The position numbers and the translations under genes were made by a program. From contig JAEDKS010000008.1 in NCBI GenBank assembly GCA_016295665.1, forward strand, positions 1 through 27,311: a stretch of 27,311 nucleotides of DNA, read 5' to 3'. The notes beneath the pieces are model-generated. The model saw only the letters and a program-made list of their open reading frames with translations, ran no database searches and was not told the origin of the DNA. The stretch comes from Clostridia bacterium (GTDB lineage Bacteria; Bacillota; Clostridia; Christensenellales; Aristaeellaceae). The stretch's first letter is position 1. Each line of letters starts with the position of its first letter. Positions 8,276 to 15,583 of the stretch are shown here, in pieces.

Positions 8276-9064
8276 ATGATCTACCGCTTTGAAATGCGCC
8301 GTCAGCTCGGCGCCGCCGTCTGCTGGGCGGTGAGCCTGCTGGCTGCGGCCCTGCTGCTGACGGAGGGCTTCTACCCGGTTTTCCTGGCCTGCCGCACCAT
8401 CGTCGAGGAATATATTGCCACCTTCCCGCCGCTGCTGGCTGCTGCCTTCGGCTTTCAGCTGGACGACCTGTTTTCCATCGACAGCTACATGACCCTGGTC
8501 TACCTCTACGAGGCGCTGCTGGGGGCCATCGCCGTCACGACGGCGGCGCTGACGGTGTTCGCCCGGGAGAAGCGGCAGCACTGCGCGGACTTCCTGATGA
8601 CCCGTCCCGTGTCCCGGTGCGCGGTGTTCCTGCGGAAGCTGCTGTGCTGCCTGACGCTGCTGGTGCTGATGGATCTGCCCTGCCTGCTTGCGCAGCTGAT
8701 GAGCTATCAGCACTTTCAGGGCACCCACCGGACGGAGCTGCTGCTGACCCTTCTGTGCCTGCCGCTCAATCAGCTCTTTTTCCTGGCGCTGGGCGCGTTT
8801 CTGGCGGTGTGGCTTCGCACCGTGCGCTCCCCGGCGGGGCTGGGCTGCGGCATCGGCATGGGGGCGTTCCTTCTGTCCATGCTCCGCACCATGACGGAGC
8901 TGGATGCGCTGCAGTACCTGTCGCCCCTGTACTACTTCAGCCCGCTGACAGTCCGGCAGACCGGCGGCTATGACCCGGTCTGCGCGGTGCTGGGGCTGGC
9001 GCTGACCCTGCTGCTGGGAGCGGCGGCCTTTGTCCGCTACACCCGGCAGGACGTGACCGCGTAA
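8276..9064 (+). CDS. ABC-2 type permease subunit 1
   Basis: The 262-residue product is a polytopic membrane protein with about six hydrophobic segments, starting near residues 12-35. It carries the family motif DFLMTRPVSR at 105-114 in a cytoplasmic loop. The start is the ATG at 8276 after GAGGTGA; a longer frame from 8210 overlaps the ATPase gene and is not used. It lies between the ATPase and a second permease with the same motif at the same position, so the exporter is probably a heterodimeric membrane channel on an ATPase dimer. Confidence 0.87.
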   Translation: MIYRFEMRRQLGAAVCWAVSLLAAALLLTEGFYPVFLACRTIVEEYIATFPPLLAAAFGFQLDDLFSIDSYMTLVYLYEALLGAIAVTTAALTVFAREKRQHCADFLMTRPVSRCAVFLRKLLCCLTLLVLMDLPCLLAQLMSYQHFQGTHRTELLLTLLCLPLNQLFFLALGAFLAVWLRTVRSPAGLGCGIGMGAFLLSMLRTMTELDALQYLSPLYYFSPLTVRQTGGYDPVCAVLGLALTLLLGAAAFVRYTRQDVTA

Positions 9065-9076
9065 GGAGGTGGACGC

Positions 9077-9877
9077 ATGAACATCCTGATGCGTGAGCTC
9101 CGCCAGGGGCTCCGGGTCTTTGGCATCTGGGCGGTGGGTCTGGCGTTCCTGATGCTGGGCGGCCCGGTGAAGTTTGACGGCATGTCCGCCGCCGGTGCGG
9201 GCAGCATGAACGCATTGCTGGAGAGGATGCCCCGGGCGCTGCTGGCGCTCTTTGGCATGGGCGATGGCAACATCGAGACGCTGGGCGGCTTCTATGCGGT
9301 GCTGAGCTTCTACGCGGCGCTGGTGGTGGCCTGCTATGCCATCAGCCTGGGCACCGCCGCCGTGGGGCGGGAGCTGCAGGACAAGACCTGCGACTTCCTT
9401 TTCACCCGGCCCCGGAGCCGTGCCCATATCCTCGCCATGAAGCTGCTGGGCGGCCTGATCCTGCTCACGGCCCTGTGCCTGCTGAATCTGGTGTTCTCGC
9501 TGGCGGCGCCACCGCTCTACGGCATGGAGAACACCGTGGTGCAGCCCATGCTGCTTTTCTGCCTGGGCGTGTACCTGACGGGGCTGCTGTTCTTCGCGCT
9601 GGGCGCCCTGCTGACGGTGCTGCTGCCCCGTGCGGAGCAGGCGGCACAGCTGTCCTGGGCCGCGCTGCTGCTGGTCTATGGCCTGTGCGTCGCCTGCGAT
9701 ATGGATGAGCGGCTGGGCTTCCTGCGCCCGCTGAACGTGCTGCGCTGCTTCGGCACCCGGGAGGTGCTGGAGGGACAGCCGCACCCGGGCTATGCCATCG
9801 CCCTTGTGGTGGTGAGCGGAGGCATGCTGACGGCGGCCTTCCTCTGCTTCCGGCGCAAGGATCTGAACGCCCAGTAA
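9077..9877 (+). CDS. ABC-2 type permease subunit 2
   Basis: The 266-residue membrane protein has about six transmembrane segments with a large non-cytoplasmic loop after the first. It carries DFLFTRPRSR at 106-115, matching the motif of the preceding permease almost residue for residue in position. This suggests that the two genes arose by duplication. AGGAGGTGG lies 4 bases before the ATG, and the gap to the previous gene is 12 bases. It is the last gene of the operon. Confidence 0.88.
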   Translation: MNILMRELRQGLRVFGIWAVGLAFLMLGGPVKFDGMSAAGAGSMNALLERMPRALLALFGMGDGNIETLGGFYAVLSFYAALVVACYAISLGTAAVGRELQDKTCDFLFTRPRSRAHILAMKLLGGLILLTALCLLNLVFSLAAPPLYGMENTVVQPMLLFCLGVYLTGLLFFALGALLTVLLPRAEQAAQLSWAALLLVYGLCVACDMDERLGFLRPLNVLRCFGTREVLEGQPHPGYAIALVVVSGGMLTAAFLCFRRKDLNAQ

Positions 9878-9890
9878 ACCTGGAATAGAG

Positions 9891-9930
9891 ACGGGACACG
9901 CCCGCGCCCAGCGCTGACGTGTCCCGTTTT
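9891..9930 (+). terminator. Intrinsic terminator of the TetR-ABC operon
   Basis: ACGGGACACG (9891-9900) and CGTGTCCCGT (9918-9927) form a perfect 10-bp stem, and the closing T run extends to 9930. It sits between convergent genes and may also help stop the merR transcript. Confidence 0.88.
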
Positions 9931-9943
9931 CTGTGGCTTCGCC

Positions 9944-10678
9944 TTATCCCCGTGCGAAGCGGGCGGCGATGGCCTGAGCGACGAAGGCGGCGGTACCCTC
10001 GCCGCCCACCCGGTCGATGTTGTCCGTCATCTCCCCGCCGGCGGCATACAGCTCGCCCAGGCCGCGGAGAATCTCATCGGTGCAGCGGTAGTAGTGGTCG
10101 GTGATGTAGTCCTGCAGGGCCTTCACCTGCGCCTGTGCGGCCTCGCCGTCGGGGGCGGTGTCCCGCAGGGCGCCGAAGGCGGCGAACAGCGCCATGAAGT
10201 CCTCGCCGATGCGGGTCTCCTCCTCGTCGGAGCGCTGACCGGTCTTTTCCTCGCACTCCTTCCAGGCCTCGGTGCTGCCCCAGGCGGCCTTTGCCTCGGC
10301 GGCATACGCCGCCTGCCTCGACTTGTCGAACGCCTTGAAATCCATGACTGGTTTTCCTCCTATGATGCTGATTTCACGGGCGAGGCGCAGCAGCCCCTCG
10401 ATGTGCTCCCGCTGCAGCTCCAGCAGCCTGATCTGCTGCTCCAGCGCACGGCGGGCATCGTAGGCGGGGCTGTCCAGAATGCGGCGGATTTCCCGGAGGG
10501 GAAACGCCAGCTCCCGGTAGAGCAGGATGGTGCGCAGCCGCTCCAGGGCCCGGTCGTCGTAGAGCCGGTAGCCGGCCTCCGTCAACGCCGTGGGGTGGAG
10601 CAGTCCCATCTCGTCGTAGTAGTGCAGCGTGCGCACGCTGACCCCGGTCATCCGGCTGACCTCGTGAACCGTCCTCAT
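9944..10678 (-). CDS. MerR-family regulator with TipAS antibiotic-recognition domain
   Basis: The 244-residue product has a MerR DNA-binding domain at 1-70 (EVSRMTGVSVRTLHYYDEMGL, the wing GYRLYDD, then ALERLRTILLYREL). A coiled-coil dimer helix follows at about 75-108. The C-terminal domain from about 115 resembles TipAS: AYAAEAKAAWG, a Glu-rich stretch, and the final IDRVGGEGTAAFVAQAI. In TipA of Streptomyces this domain binds thiopeptide antibiotics and activates transcription by twisting a promoter with a 19-bp spacer. The gene's own promoter has exactly that layout. GGGAGGTG lies 5 bases before the ATG. It follows the MarR-NUDIX gene but has its own promoter. Confidence 0.87.
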   Translation of the reverse strand: MRTVHEVSRMTGVSVRTLHYYDEMGLLHPTALTEAGYRLYDDRALERLRTILLYRELAFPLREIRRILDSPAYDARRALEQQIRLLELQREHIEGLLRLAREISIIGGKPVMDFKAFDKSRQAAYAAEAKAAWGSTEAWKECEEKTGQRSDEEETRIGEDFMALFAAFGALRDTAPDGEAAQAQVKALQDYITDHYYRCTDEILRGLGELYAAGGEMTDNIDRVGGEGTAAFVAQAIAARFARG

Positions 10679-10704
10679 GGCGGCACCTCCCTCGTGACGA
10701 CACC

Positions 10705-10735
10705 ATCATACGCCATGACGCAGCGTCAGGGTCAA
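10705..10735 (-). promoter_or_regulatory. MerR-type promoter and operator of the TipA-like gene
   Basis: On the reverse strand TTGACC (10735-10730) and TATGAT (10710-10705) are separated by 19 bases, two more than normal. Inside the spacer is a perfect 13-base dyad, TGACGC-n-GCGTCA (10716-10728). A long spacer with a centred dyad is the hallmark of promoters that MerR proteins activate by DNA distortion, so the downstream MerR gene very probably controls itself here. Confidence 0.8.
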
Positions 10736-10755
10736 GAGGAAATTTCAAGGAAAAT

Positions 10756-11823
10756 TCAGTTTTCCGCTTCCTTTGGGGCGGGGTAGGCCGCCAGCTTCCC
10801 GTTGAGCTTGCGGTACACCCGCTCCACCATCCACCGCTCCGAGGGCGCCCGCAGGCTCTCCTCCAGCGTAAACCAGCGCACGCCGCTGTTTTCGTCAGGC
10901 TTGACGCGCAGGGGCTGCGTGTCGTCGGCCTCCAGCAGGTAGGTCACGTTCAGATGCAGATGGCTGGGCACATAGGCCCCGTGCTTCTCGTGACCGTCCA
11001 CGGTCAGCGATTCCAGAGAATAGATGCCCCCGTCCACCGGGCGCAGCGCCTCCACGCCGGTCTCCTCCCGGGCCTCCCGCAGCGCCACCGCCAGCAGGTC
11101 GGCGTCGCCGTCAGCGTGACCGCCGGTCCATGCCCAGCTGTCATAGAGGTTGTGGTAGACCATCAGCACCTTTGTCCGGGCGGGGTTCACAATCCAGGCG
11201 GAGGCGGTGAAGTGCGCCGTCAGGGAGGCGCGGGAGAAGGGTGTCCGCAGCCCCGCCAGCGCCCGGAGCATCAGCTCCCGGTCGGCCTCCTCCTGCGGGC
11301 AGGAGGGCTTGAAGGCGGCGATGGCCCCGAGCAGGGCGTGGGACGCATCCCGCTGGATCGGCACCTCCGTAGCGGCACCCTGCCCCGGCTGCCCCACGCT
11401 GTCGAGCATGCGGGCCATCAGCCGCAGCAGCTCGTGCCGGTCCTCGTCTGACAGGCTTCGGGTCAGCACCTCCAGAAAGCGGTGCTGTGCCGCCCGACCG
11501 TCCAGTACGATGGGCGATGCCTGCTCCGTCAGCGACAGGTGGACGCGGCGCCGGTTCTGGCTGTCCCGGCGCTGCTCCAGCAGGCCCCGGCTGGTCAGGT
11601 GCTCCACGGCACCGCTCACGTGGGATTTGGTCAGGCTGCACTGGCTCACGATCTCCGCCGCCGTGTCGGAGGCGGGGTGATTCGCCAGGAAGAGCAGCAC
11701 GTCCAGATCGACCCGCGTCAGCGCATGGGTATCGGTCACCCCGCTGATCTCCCGGGCATACAGCTTGCGCAGCAGGTGGCGGGCGGTCAGCAGGGGATGG
11801 TTGCTTTCGTTCATGGCAGGCAT
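10756..11823 (-). CDS. MarR-type winged helix fused to a NUDIX hydrolase
   Basis: This 355-residue product joins two domains. Residues 1-150 are a MarR-like winged-helix domain (TRVDLDVLLFLANHP, CSLTKSHVSGAVEHLTSRGLLEQRRDSQNRRRV with the wing). Residues about 185-355 are a NUDIX hydrolase beginning with AHFTASAWIVNP and MVYHNLYDSWAWTGGHADGD. The NUDIX box keeps REAREETG (249-256), which carries the catalytic glutamates, but the first conserved Glu of the box (residue 241) is Ala. Its sensor or substrate could be a nucleoside diphosphate derivative. Starts at 11823 or 11814 are possible; I prefer 11823, with AAGGAG 9 bases upstream. It lies 29 bases behind the YjjB-like gene and is probably in that operon. 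The domain order is the reverse of NrtR. Confidence 0.82.
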   Translation of the reverse strand: MPAMNESNHPLLTARHLLRKLYAREISGVTDTHALTRVDLDVLLFLANHPASDTAAEIVSQCSLTKSHVSGAVEHLTSRGLLEQRRDSQNRRRVHLSLTEQASPIVLDGRAAQHRFLEVLTRSLSDEDRHELLRLMARMLDSVGQPGQGAATEVPIQRDASHALLGAIAAFKPSCPQEEADRELMLRALAGLRTPFSRASLTAHFTASAWIVNPARTKVLMVYHNLYDSWAWTGGHADGDADLLAVALREAREETGVEALRPVDGGIYSLESLTVDGHEKHGAYVPSHLHLNVTYLLEADDTQPLRVKPDENSGVRWFTLEESLRAPSERWMVERVYRKLNGKLAAYPAPKEAEN

Positions 11824-11852
11824 GGCGGTACGCTCCTTTGCAGAGGGTGGGA

Positions 11853-12308
11853 TCAACCGGCCCGGGTGGCCCGTCCCCGGCGGCTGAACAGCAGCCGGAA
11901 CAGGAAGCTGCCCATGCCGATGCCCAGGGCGATCATGGCGATGGACATCATGGCGCTGACGCCGGCCTCGGCGCCGAGGGTGACCCGGTCGGAGCCCAGC
12001 AGCTCCATGAACCGGTACAGGCCCAGGCCCGGCACGGCGGGCACGATGGATAGCAGAATGAAGATGGTGGCGATCATGTGCATTTTCCGGGCGCAGCCCT
12101 GTCCCAGCATGGAGCCGACGAGTGCCCCGGCAAACACGGACAGGGGATCGGACACGCCCAGCTGCAGCAGTACCCAGTACAGCAGATAGGCAAACATGCC
12201 GATCAGGCTGGCGGGCAGGATGGCGCGGCGGGGGGTGTGCAGCAGCAGCGCGAAGCCCAGGGTGCCCACAAAGCTCGAGATGAGGGCGCGCAGCACGTCG
12301 GTGATCAT
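11853..12308 (-). CDS. Threonine/serine exporter family small subunit (ThrE_2, YjjB-like)
   Basis: The 151-residue membrane protein has about four to five hydrophobic helices and the family features TLGFALLLHTPRRAI near the start and SIVPAVPGLGLYRFM in the middle. It is the C-terminal half of the ThrE exporter family, here a separate gene. Homologous pairs export threonine/serine (Corynebacterium ThrE) or succinate (E. coli YjjPB). GGGAGGTG lies 4 bases before the ATG. Its start overlaps the stop of the YjjP-like gene by ATGA, so both halves are made together. Confidence 0.85.
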   Translation of the reverse strand: MITDVLRALISSFVGTLGFALLLHTPRRAILPASLIGMFAYLLYWVLLQLGVSDPLSVFAGALVGSMLGQGCARKMHMIATIFILLSIVPAVPGLGLYRFMELLGSDRVTLGAEAGVSAMMSIAMIALGIGMGSFLFRLLFSRRGRATRAG

Positions 12309-13102
12309 AGGGCACCTCCCAGCTGTGTCAGCCCGGAGGCCAGCAGGGTGCCGCAGGCGATGAGGCCCGCAGTCAGCAGGGCGGAGATGCCGTGGCACAG
12401 CCCCGACAGCACGTCGCCGCGCATGGTGTCCTGCACCGCGTTGGTCATGGCGAGACCGGGGAGCAGCGGCATCAGGGCGCCGCCGACGGTGACGTCCAGC
12501 ATCAGGGGCAGGAAGCGGGCCACCACGCCGGGCACCAGCGCCGTGATAAGGGAGCCCAGCAGCGTGCCCACCAGCGCCTGCAGCCGCCTGCGGGCCAGGA
12601 ACATGGTCAGCAGCTGGGAGAGGGCGCTGGCGACGGCGGCGGTGATCATCTCCGCGGCGCCCCCGCCGAACATCATGGCGAAGCCCGCGCCGCTGATGGC
12701 TGCTGCGATGGGCAGCAGCACCTGCTCGTGGGGCTCCCGCTCCTGCTCGATGGTGCGCAGCTGACGGAGCGCCTCCTCCGGGGAGAGCTCCCTGGCTTCC
12801 ACCCGGCGGGAGATGGCGTTCACCTCGTCCACCCACTTCAGGTTGGTGGCGCCCTTGTGGACGCGGGTCACGGCGGTCTCGGTGCCGCCGTCGGGCCTGC
12901 GGTAGCTGACGAACACGCCGCTGGGCACGGCAAAGCTCTCCACCTTATCCAGCCCGAAGGCGCGGCCCATGCGGGTCACGGTCTCCTCCACGCGATAGGT
13001 TTCGCCGCCGTTTTCCATGATGATGCGGCCCGCCAGCTGCAGCGCCTCCATCACGCAGCTCTGGGGGGCGAGCTGCGCTGTTGTCAGGGTTTCCTGGGTC
13101 AT
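12305..13102 (-). CDS. Threonine/serine exporter family large subunit (ThrE_1, YjjP-like)
   Basis: The 265-residue product has a cytosolic N-terminal part (about 1-120) with the family motif ENGGETYRVEETV and then five or so membrane helices with LPGLAMTNAVQDTMRGDVLSG. It is the larger half of the split ThrE/YjjPB transporter, which exports small amino or organic acids. I chose the ATG at 13102, with GGAGG upstream; the frame remains open to 13273, but that region contains the promoter. First gene of an operon with YjjB-like and probably MarR-NUDIX. Confidence 0.85.
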   Translation of the reverse strand: MTQETLTTAQLAPQSCVMEALQLAGRIIMENGGETYRVEETVTRMGRAFGLDKVESFAVPSGVFVSYRRPDGGTETAVTRVHKGATNLKWVDEVNAISRRVEARELSPEEALRQLRTIEQEREPHEQVLLPIAAAISGAGFAMMFGGGAAEMITAAVASALSQLLTMFLARRRLQALVGTLLGSLITALVPGVVARFLPLMLDVTVGGALMPLLPGLAMTNAVQDTMRGDVLSGLCHGISALLTAGLIACGTLLASGLTQLGGAL

Positions 13103-13154
13103 GGGGCTTCTCCTCCGTGTGCTCCGCTCCCTGCGGAGGCTTCGTACGGCTTCT

Positions 13155-13183
13155 ATTGTAGTGATTTCATGGCGGCCTGTCAA
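13155..13183 (-). promoter_or_regulatory. Consensus promoter of the ThrE/MarR-NUDIX operon
   Basis: On the reverse strand TTGACA (13183-13178), 17 bases, TACAAT (13160-13155). The -35 is a perfect match. The leader holds a small hairpin, CTCCGC with GCGGAG, just before the ribosome site. Confidence 0.8.
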
Positions 13184-13195
13184 GCCGCCGGGGCG

Positions 13196-13235
13196 CACAA
13201 AGGCGCGGCATGCCCTGCCTCGGGTCTGCCGCGCC
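13196..13235 (-). terminator. Terminator-like hairpin of the EAL gene
   Basis: On the reverse strand GGCGCGGCA (13235-13227) pairs perfectly with TGCCGCGCC (13210-13202), followed by TTTGTG. The U tract is short, so termination may be partial and some transcript may run into the ThrE operon. Confidence 0.6.
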
Positions 13236-13250
13236 CGTGAGATGCCTCCG

Positions 13251-15368
13251 TCAGGCGCCCTCGATGTTGTCAATGCTCCTGTGATACCCCTCCAGCACGA
13301 TCATGCCGTCGGCGTCCAGGGTGCGCCGACCGTTGCAGCGCACCGTGATCCAGCCGAGGGTGGGATGGTTCCAGGGGTACTGCAGCTGTACGACCTTGTT
13401 GATGCGGATCATCAGATCCACGTTCTGGCGCACGTAGTCCAGGTAGTCCTTGTGGATGCGGCTGAACCAGTGCTCGTAGCACTCCTGCGGCGAGCAGGTG
13501 CTCTCAATGGCCATCAGCCGGGCCATGGTCGCGTCGGCGTGCATCTCGTAGATGTGTTCCTTCTCGTTGATGCGGATGAGCCACAGGCCCACGTTGGATT
13601 CCCGCAGGATGTCCGTGGGATCAAAGCGGATGACGCGGTTTCTGAGCTTGTAGTGGTACAGCTGCCGGCAGAAGGCCGTGCGCTGCTGAAAGGCGGCGGC
13701 GCTGCTGTCCAGATAGTTCTGCTCGATCTCCTTCGGGGTGCAGGGCCGGTCGAACAGGAAGCCCTGCAGCAGGTCGGGGCCCATCGCCTCCAGCACCGCC
13801 AGCTCCTCGGTGGCCTCCACGCCCTCGCAGCAGACCCGCAGTCGGGTGGCCTTCGCGAAGTCGATGATGCTGCTGATGAGCCGGTGGTTGTAGGAGCTCG
13901 CGGTCAGGTTGCTGATGAAGCACCGGTCGATTTTCACCTCGTCCACGTTCAGCATTTTCAGGTAGCCCAGGTTGGAATAGCCGGCGCCGAAGTCGTCGAT
14001 GGACAGGGAGATGCCGCGGCTCTTAAGCAGCTGAATGGTGTTGCGGAAGTACTCGTCCTCCTGCAGCCTCAGCGACTCGGTGATCTCGATGGTCAGGGCG
14101 CTGCCCGGCAGACCGTGCCGCTCCAGCAGCTCCAGCACCCGCTCCCCCAGGAAGGGATCCTCGAACTGAACGATGGAGAAGTTGACGCTCATGTGAAGGT
14201 TGGGAACCCGCTTCCGCCAGATGCTGCACTGGGCCAGGGCTGTTTCCAGCACCCACAGCCCCACGGCGCTGATGAGATGGGAGTGCTCCAGGAGGGGGAT
14301 GAAGGTCGTGGGGCCGATGGGGCCCCGGGCGCCGGAGCGGTAGCGGAGCAGCGCCTCCACGGCATAGAGCTGGTAGCTGCCCGAGCGCACCTGCGGCTGA
14401 TAGACCAGTGAGAACCCGGCGAAGCCATGGCTGATGCTGTGCTTCAGCTCCTCGCAGAGCTTGAGCTCCTGGGTCTTTTCCTCGATTTCTGCGGCGGAGT
14501 AGAACTCGATTTTCTCCTTGGTCTTCTGCCGGGCGTTGGAGGAGATGAGCCGGGCGGCATCGAGCATGCTGTCGGCGCTCAGGAACACGTTGGCGTCGAT
14601 GGGCACCGCGCCGGCAAGGAAGCTGCAGCGCTCCCGCATGCCGCTCTGCATATAGTTGTAAACCGGGATCACATCCTCGTTGCACCAGGCCTCGAGGATG
14701 GCGGCGAAGTAGTTGTGGTCGATGTAGTAGGCGTTCACCACGGAGGGGAAGGCCTCCAGCAGCGCGGCGGTGTCCCGGAGCAGGGTGTCGCCGTAGGTGC
14801 GCCCGTGCTGCAGGTTGATGGCAGCCAGATTTTCGATGTCGAGCAGCAACAGATAGCCGCCCTCGCCCCGCTCCAGCCGCTGCTGCAGATCCTGCTGCAG
14901 CTTCTGCCGGTTCCACAGGCCGGTCATGGCATCGTACAGGCGGCGCAGCACCTCGGTGGATACCCGGCCCTGCATGGCGGCGGGCTGCCCCTCCTCATCC
15001 TGAAGCACCTCGCCCCGGAGATTGACCCACACGGCCTGATGGTGGCGGTTCATCCACCGGAAATTGACATCAACCTCCGTCTGCTCCCCGCGATAAAGCC
15101 GGCTGAAAACTGCCGACAGCATCTCCCGGTCGGCGGGATGGACGATCGAAAAGATCTCCTCCTCCGTGACGGTGGGCAGCCCCTTGTCCCGCAGGGCGAA
15201 CTCCCTGTCAATGGCCCCGTAGAACCAGCACTCCCTGCGCTGGAAATCCATGATGAACAGGTAATCGTCGGTGCACCGGCTGCCGATCTGCAGCACGTCA
15301 CGATACTTCCTGAGCTTCTCGTCATGGCCCTTCAGGCTGTCTGTGTGAAGCATCGTTTCTTGTCCCAT
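13251..15368 (-). CDS. PAS-degenerate GGDEF-EAL-PAS cyclic-di-GMP phosphodiesterase
   Basis: The 705-residue cytosolic protein has no membrane segment. Residues about 20-135 look like a PAS sensor (FSIVHPADREML, then VWVNLRGEVLQDEEGQP). A GGDEF-type fold follows (D177 in LLLLDIEN), but the GGDEF signature is replaced by YIDHNYF at 215-221, so it should not make c-di-GMP. The EAL domain (about 315-570) looks active: EALLR with E338, SVNFS, EITES, IDDFGAGYS with D458 and D459, VKID, EGVE with E515, and QGFLFDRP. Residues about 600-705 look like a second PAS domain (WFSRIHKDYLDYV, GWITVRCNG, EGYHRSI). It would hydrolyse c-di-GMP in response to a signal sensed by its PAS or GGDEF-like domains. 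Start: the ATG at 15368, with AAGGAAGG 8 bases upstream. Confidence 0.88.
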   Translation of the reverse strand: MGQETMLHTDSLKGHDEKLRKYRDVLQIGSRCTDDYLFIMDFQRRECWFYGAIDREFALRDKGLPTVTEEEIFSIVHPADREMLSAVFSRLYRGEQTEVDVNFRWMNRHHQAVWVNLRGEVLQDEEGQPAAMQGRVSTEVLRRLYDAMTGLWNRQKLQQDLQQRLERGEGGYLLLLDIENLAAINLQHGRTYGDTLLRDTAALLEAFPSVVNAYYIDHNYFAAILEAWCNEDVIPVYNYMQSGMRERCSFLAGAVPIDANVFLSADSMLDAARLISSNARQKTKEKIEFYSAAEIEEKTQELKLCEELKHSISHGFAGFSLVYQPQVRSGSYQLYAVEALLRYRSGARGPIGPTTFIPLLEHSHLISAVGLWVLETALAQCSIWRKRVPNLHMSVNFSIVQFEDPFLGERVLELLERHGLPGSALTIEITESLRLQEDEYFRNTIQLLKSRGISLSIDDFGAGYSNLGYLKMLNVDEVKIDRCFISNLTASSYNHRLISSIIDFAKATRLRVCCEGVEATEELAVLEAMGPDLLQGFLFDRPCTPKEIEQNYLDSSAAAFQQRTAFCRQLYHYKLRNRVIRFDPTDILRESNVGLWLIRINEKEHIYEMHADATMARLMAIESTCSPQECYEHWFSRIHKDYLDYVRQNVDLMIRINKVVQLQYPWNHPTLGWITVRCNGRRTLDADGMIVLEGYHRSIDNIEGA

Positions 15369-15431
15369 GTCCGGCCCTTCCTTCAGGTGTTCCGAAAACG
15401 ATACAGGTAACGGTAGTCAATATCCCACTAT

Positions 15432-15461
15432 ATTTTATCACAAACTGTTCCGGCTTTTCAA
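15432..15461 (-). promoter_or_regulatory. Promoter of the EAL gene
   Basis: On the reverse strand TTGAAA (15461-15456), 18 bases, TAAAAT (15437-15432), with TGTGA before the -10. The leader is about 57 nt. Confidence 0.6.
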
Positions 15462-15518
15462 TCCCCCTGGCGGCTTTTTTCAAAATGTTGTACGGAAGCA
15501 TCCCAAAGGGGCAATCGG

Positions 15519-15551
15519 AAAAAGCCCAACGGCGCTGCGTGGCCGTCGGGC
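15519..15551 (-). terminator. Intrinsic terminator of the GuaA-like gene
   Basis: On the reverse strand GCCCGACGGC (15551-15542) pairs with GCCGTTGGGC (15533-15524) over 10 bp including one G-U, followed by TTTTT. Confidence 0.85.
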
Positions 15552-15583
15552 AGGAGTGGAAAGCGTCAGGCGGGAAAGCCGCC

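Noticed and set aside
12309..12836. Reverse-strand frame extending the YjjB-like gene upstream.
   Set aside because: It is a shadow of the overlapping YjjP-like gene; the ATGA junction gives the true start.
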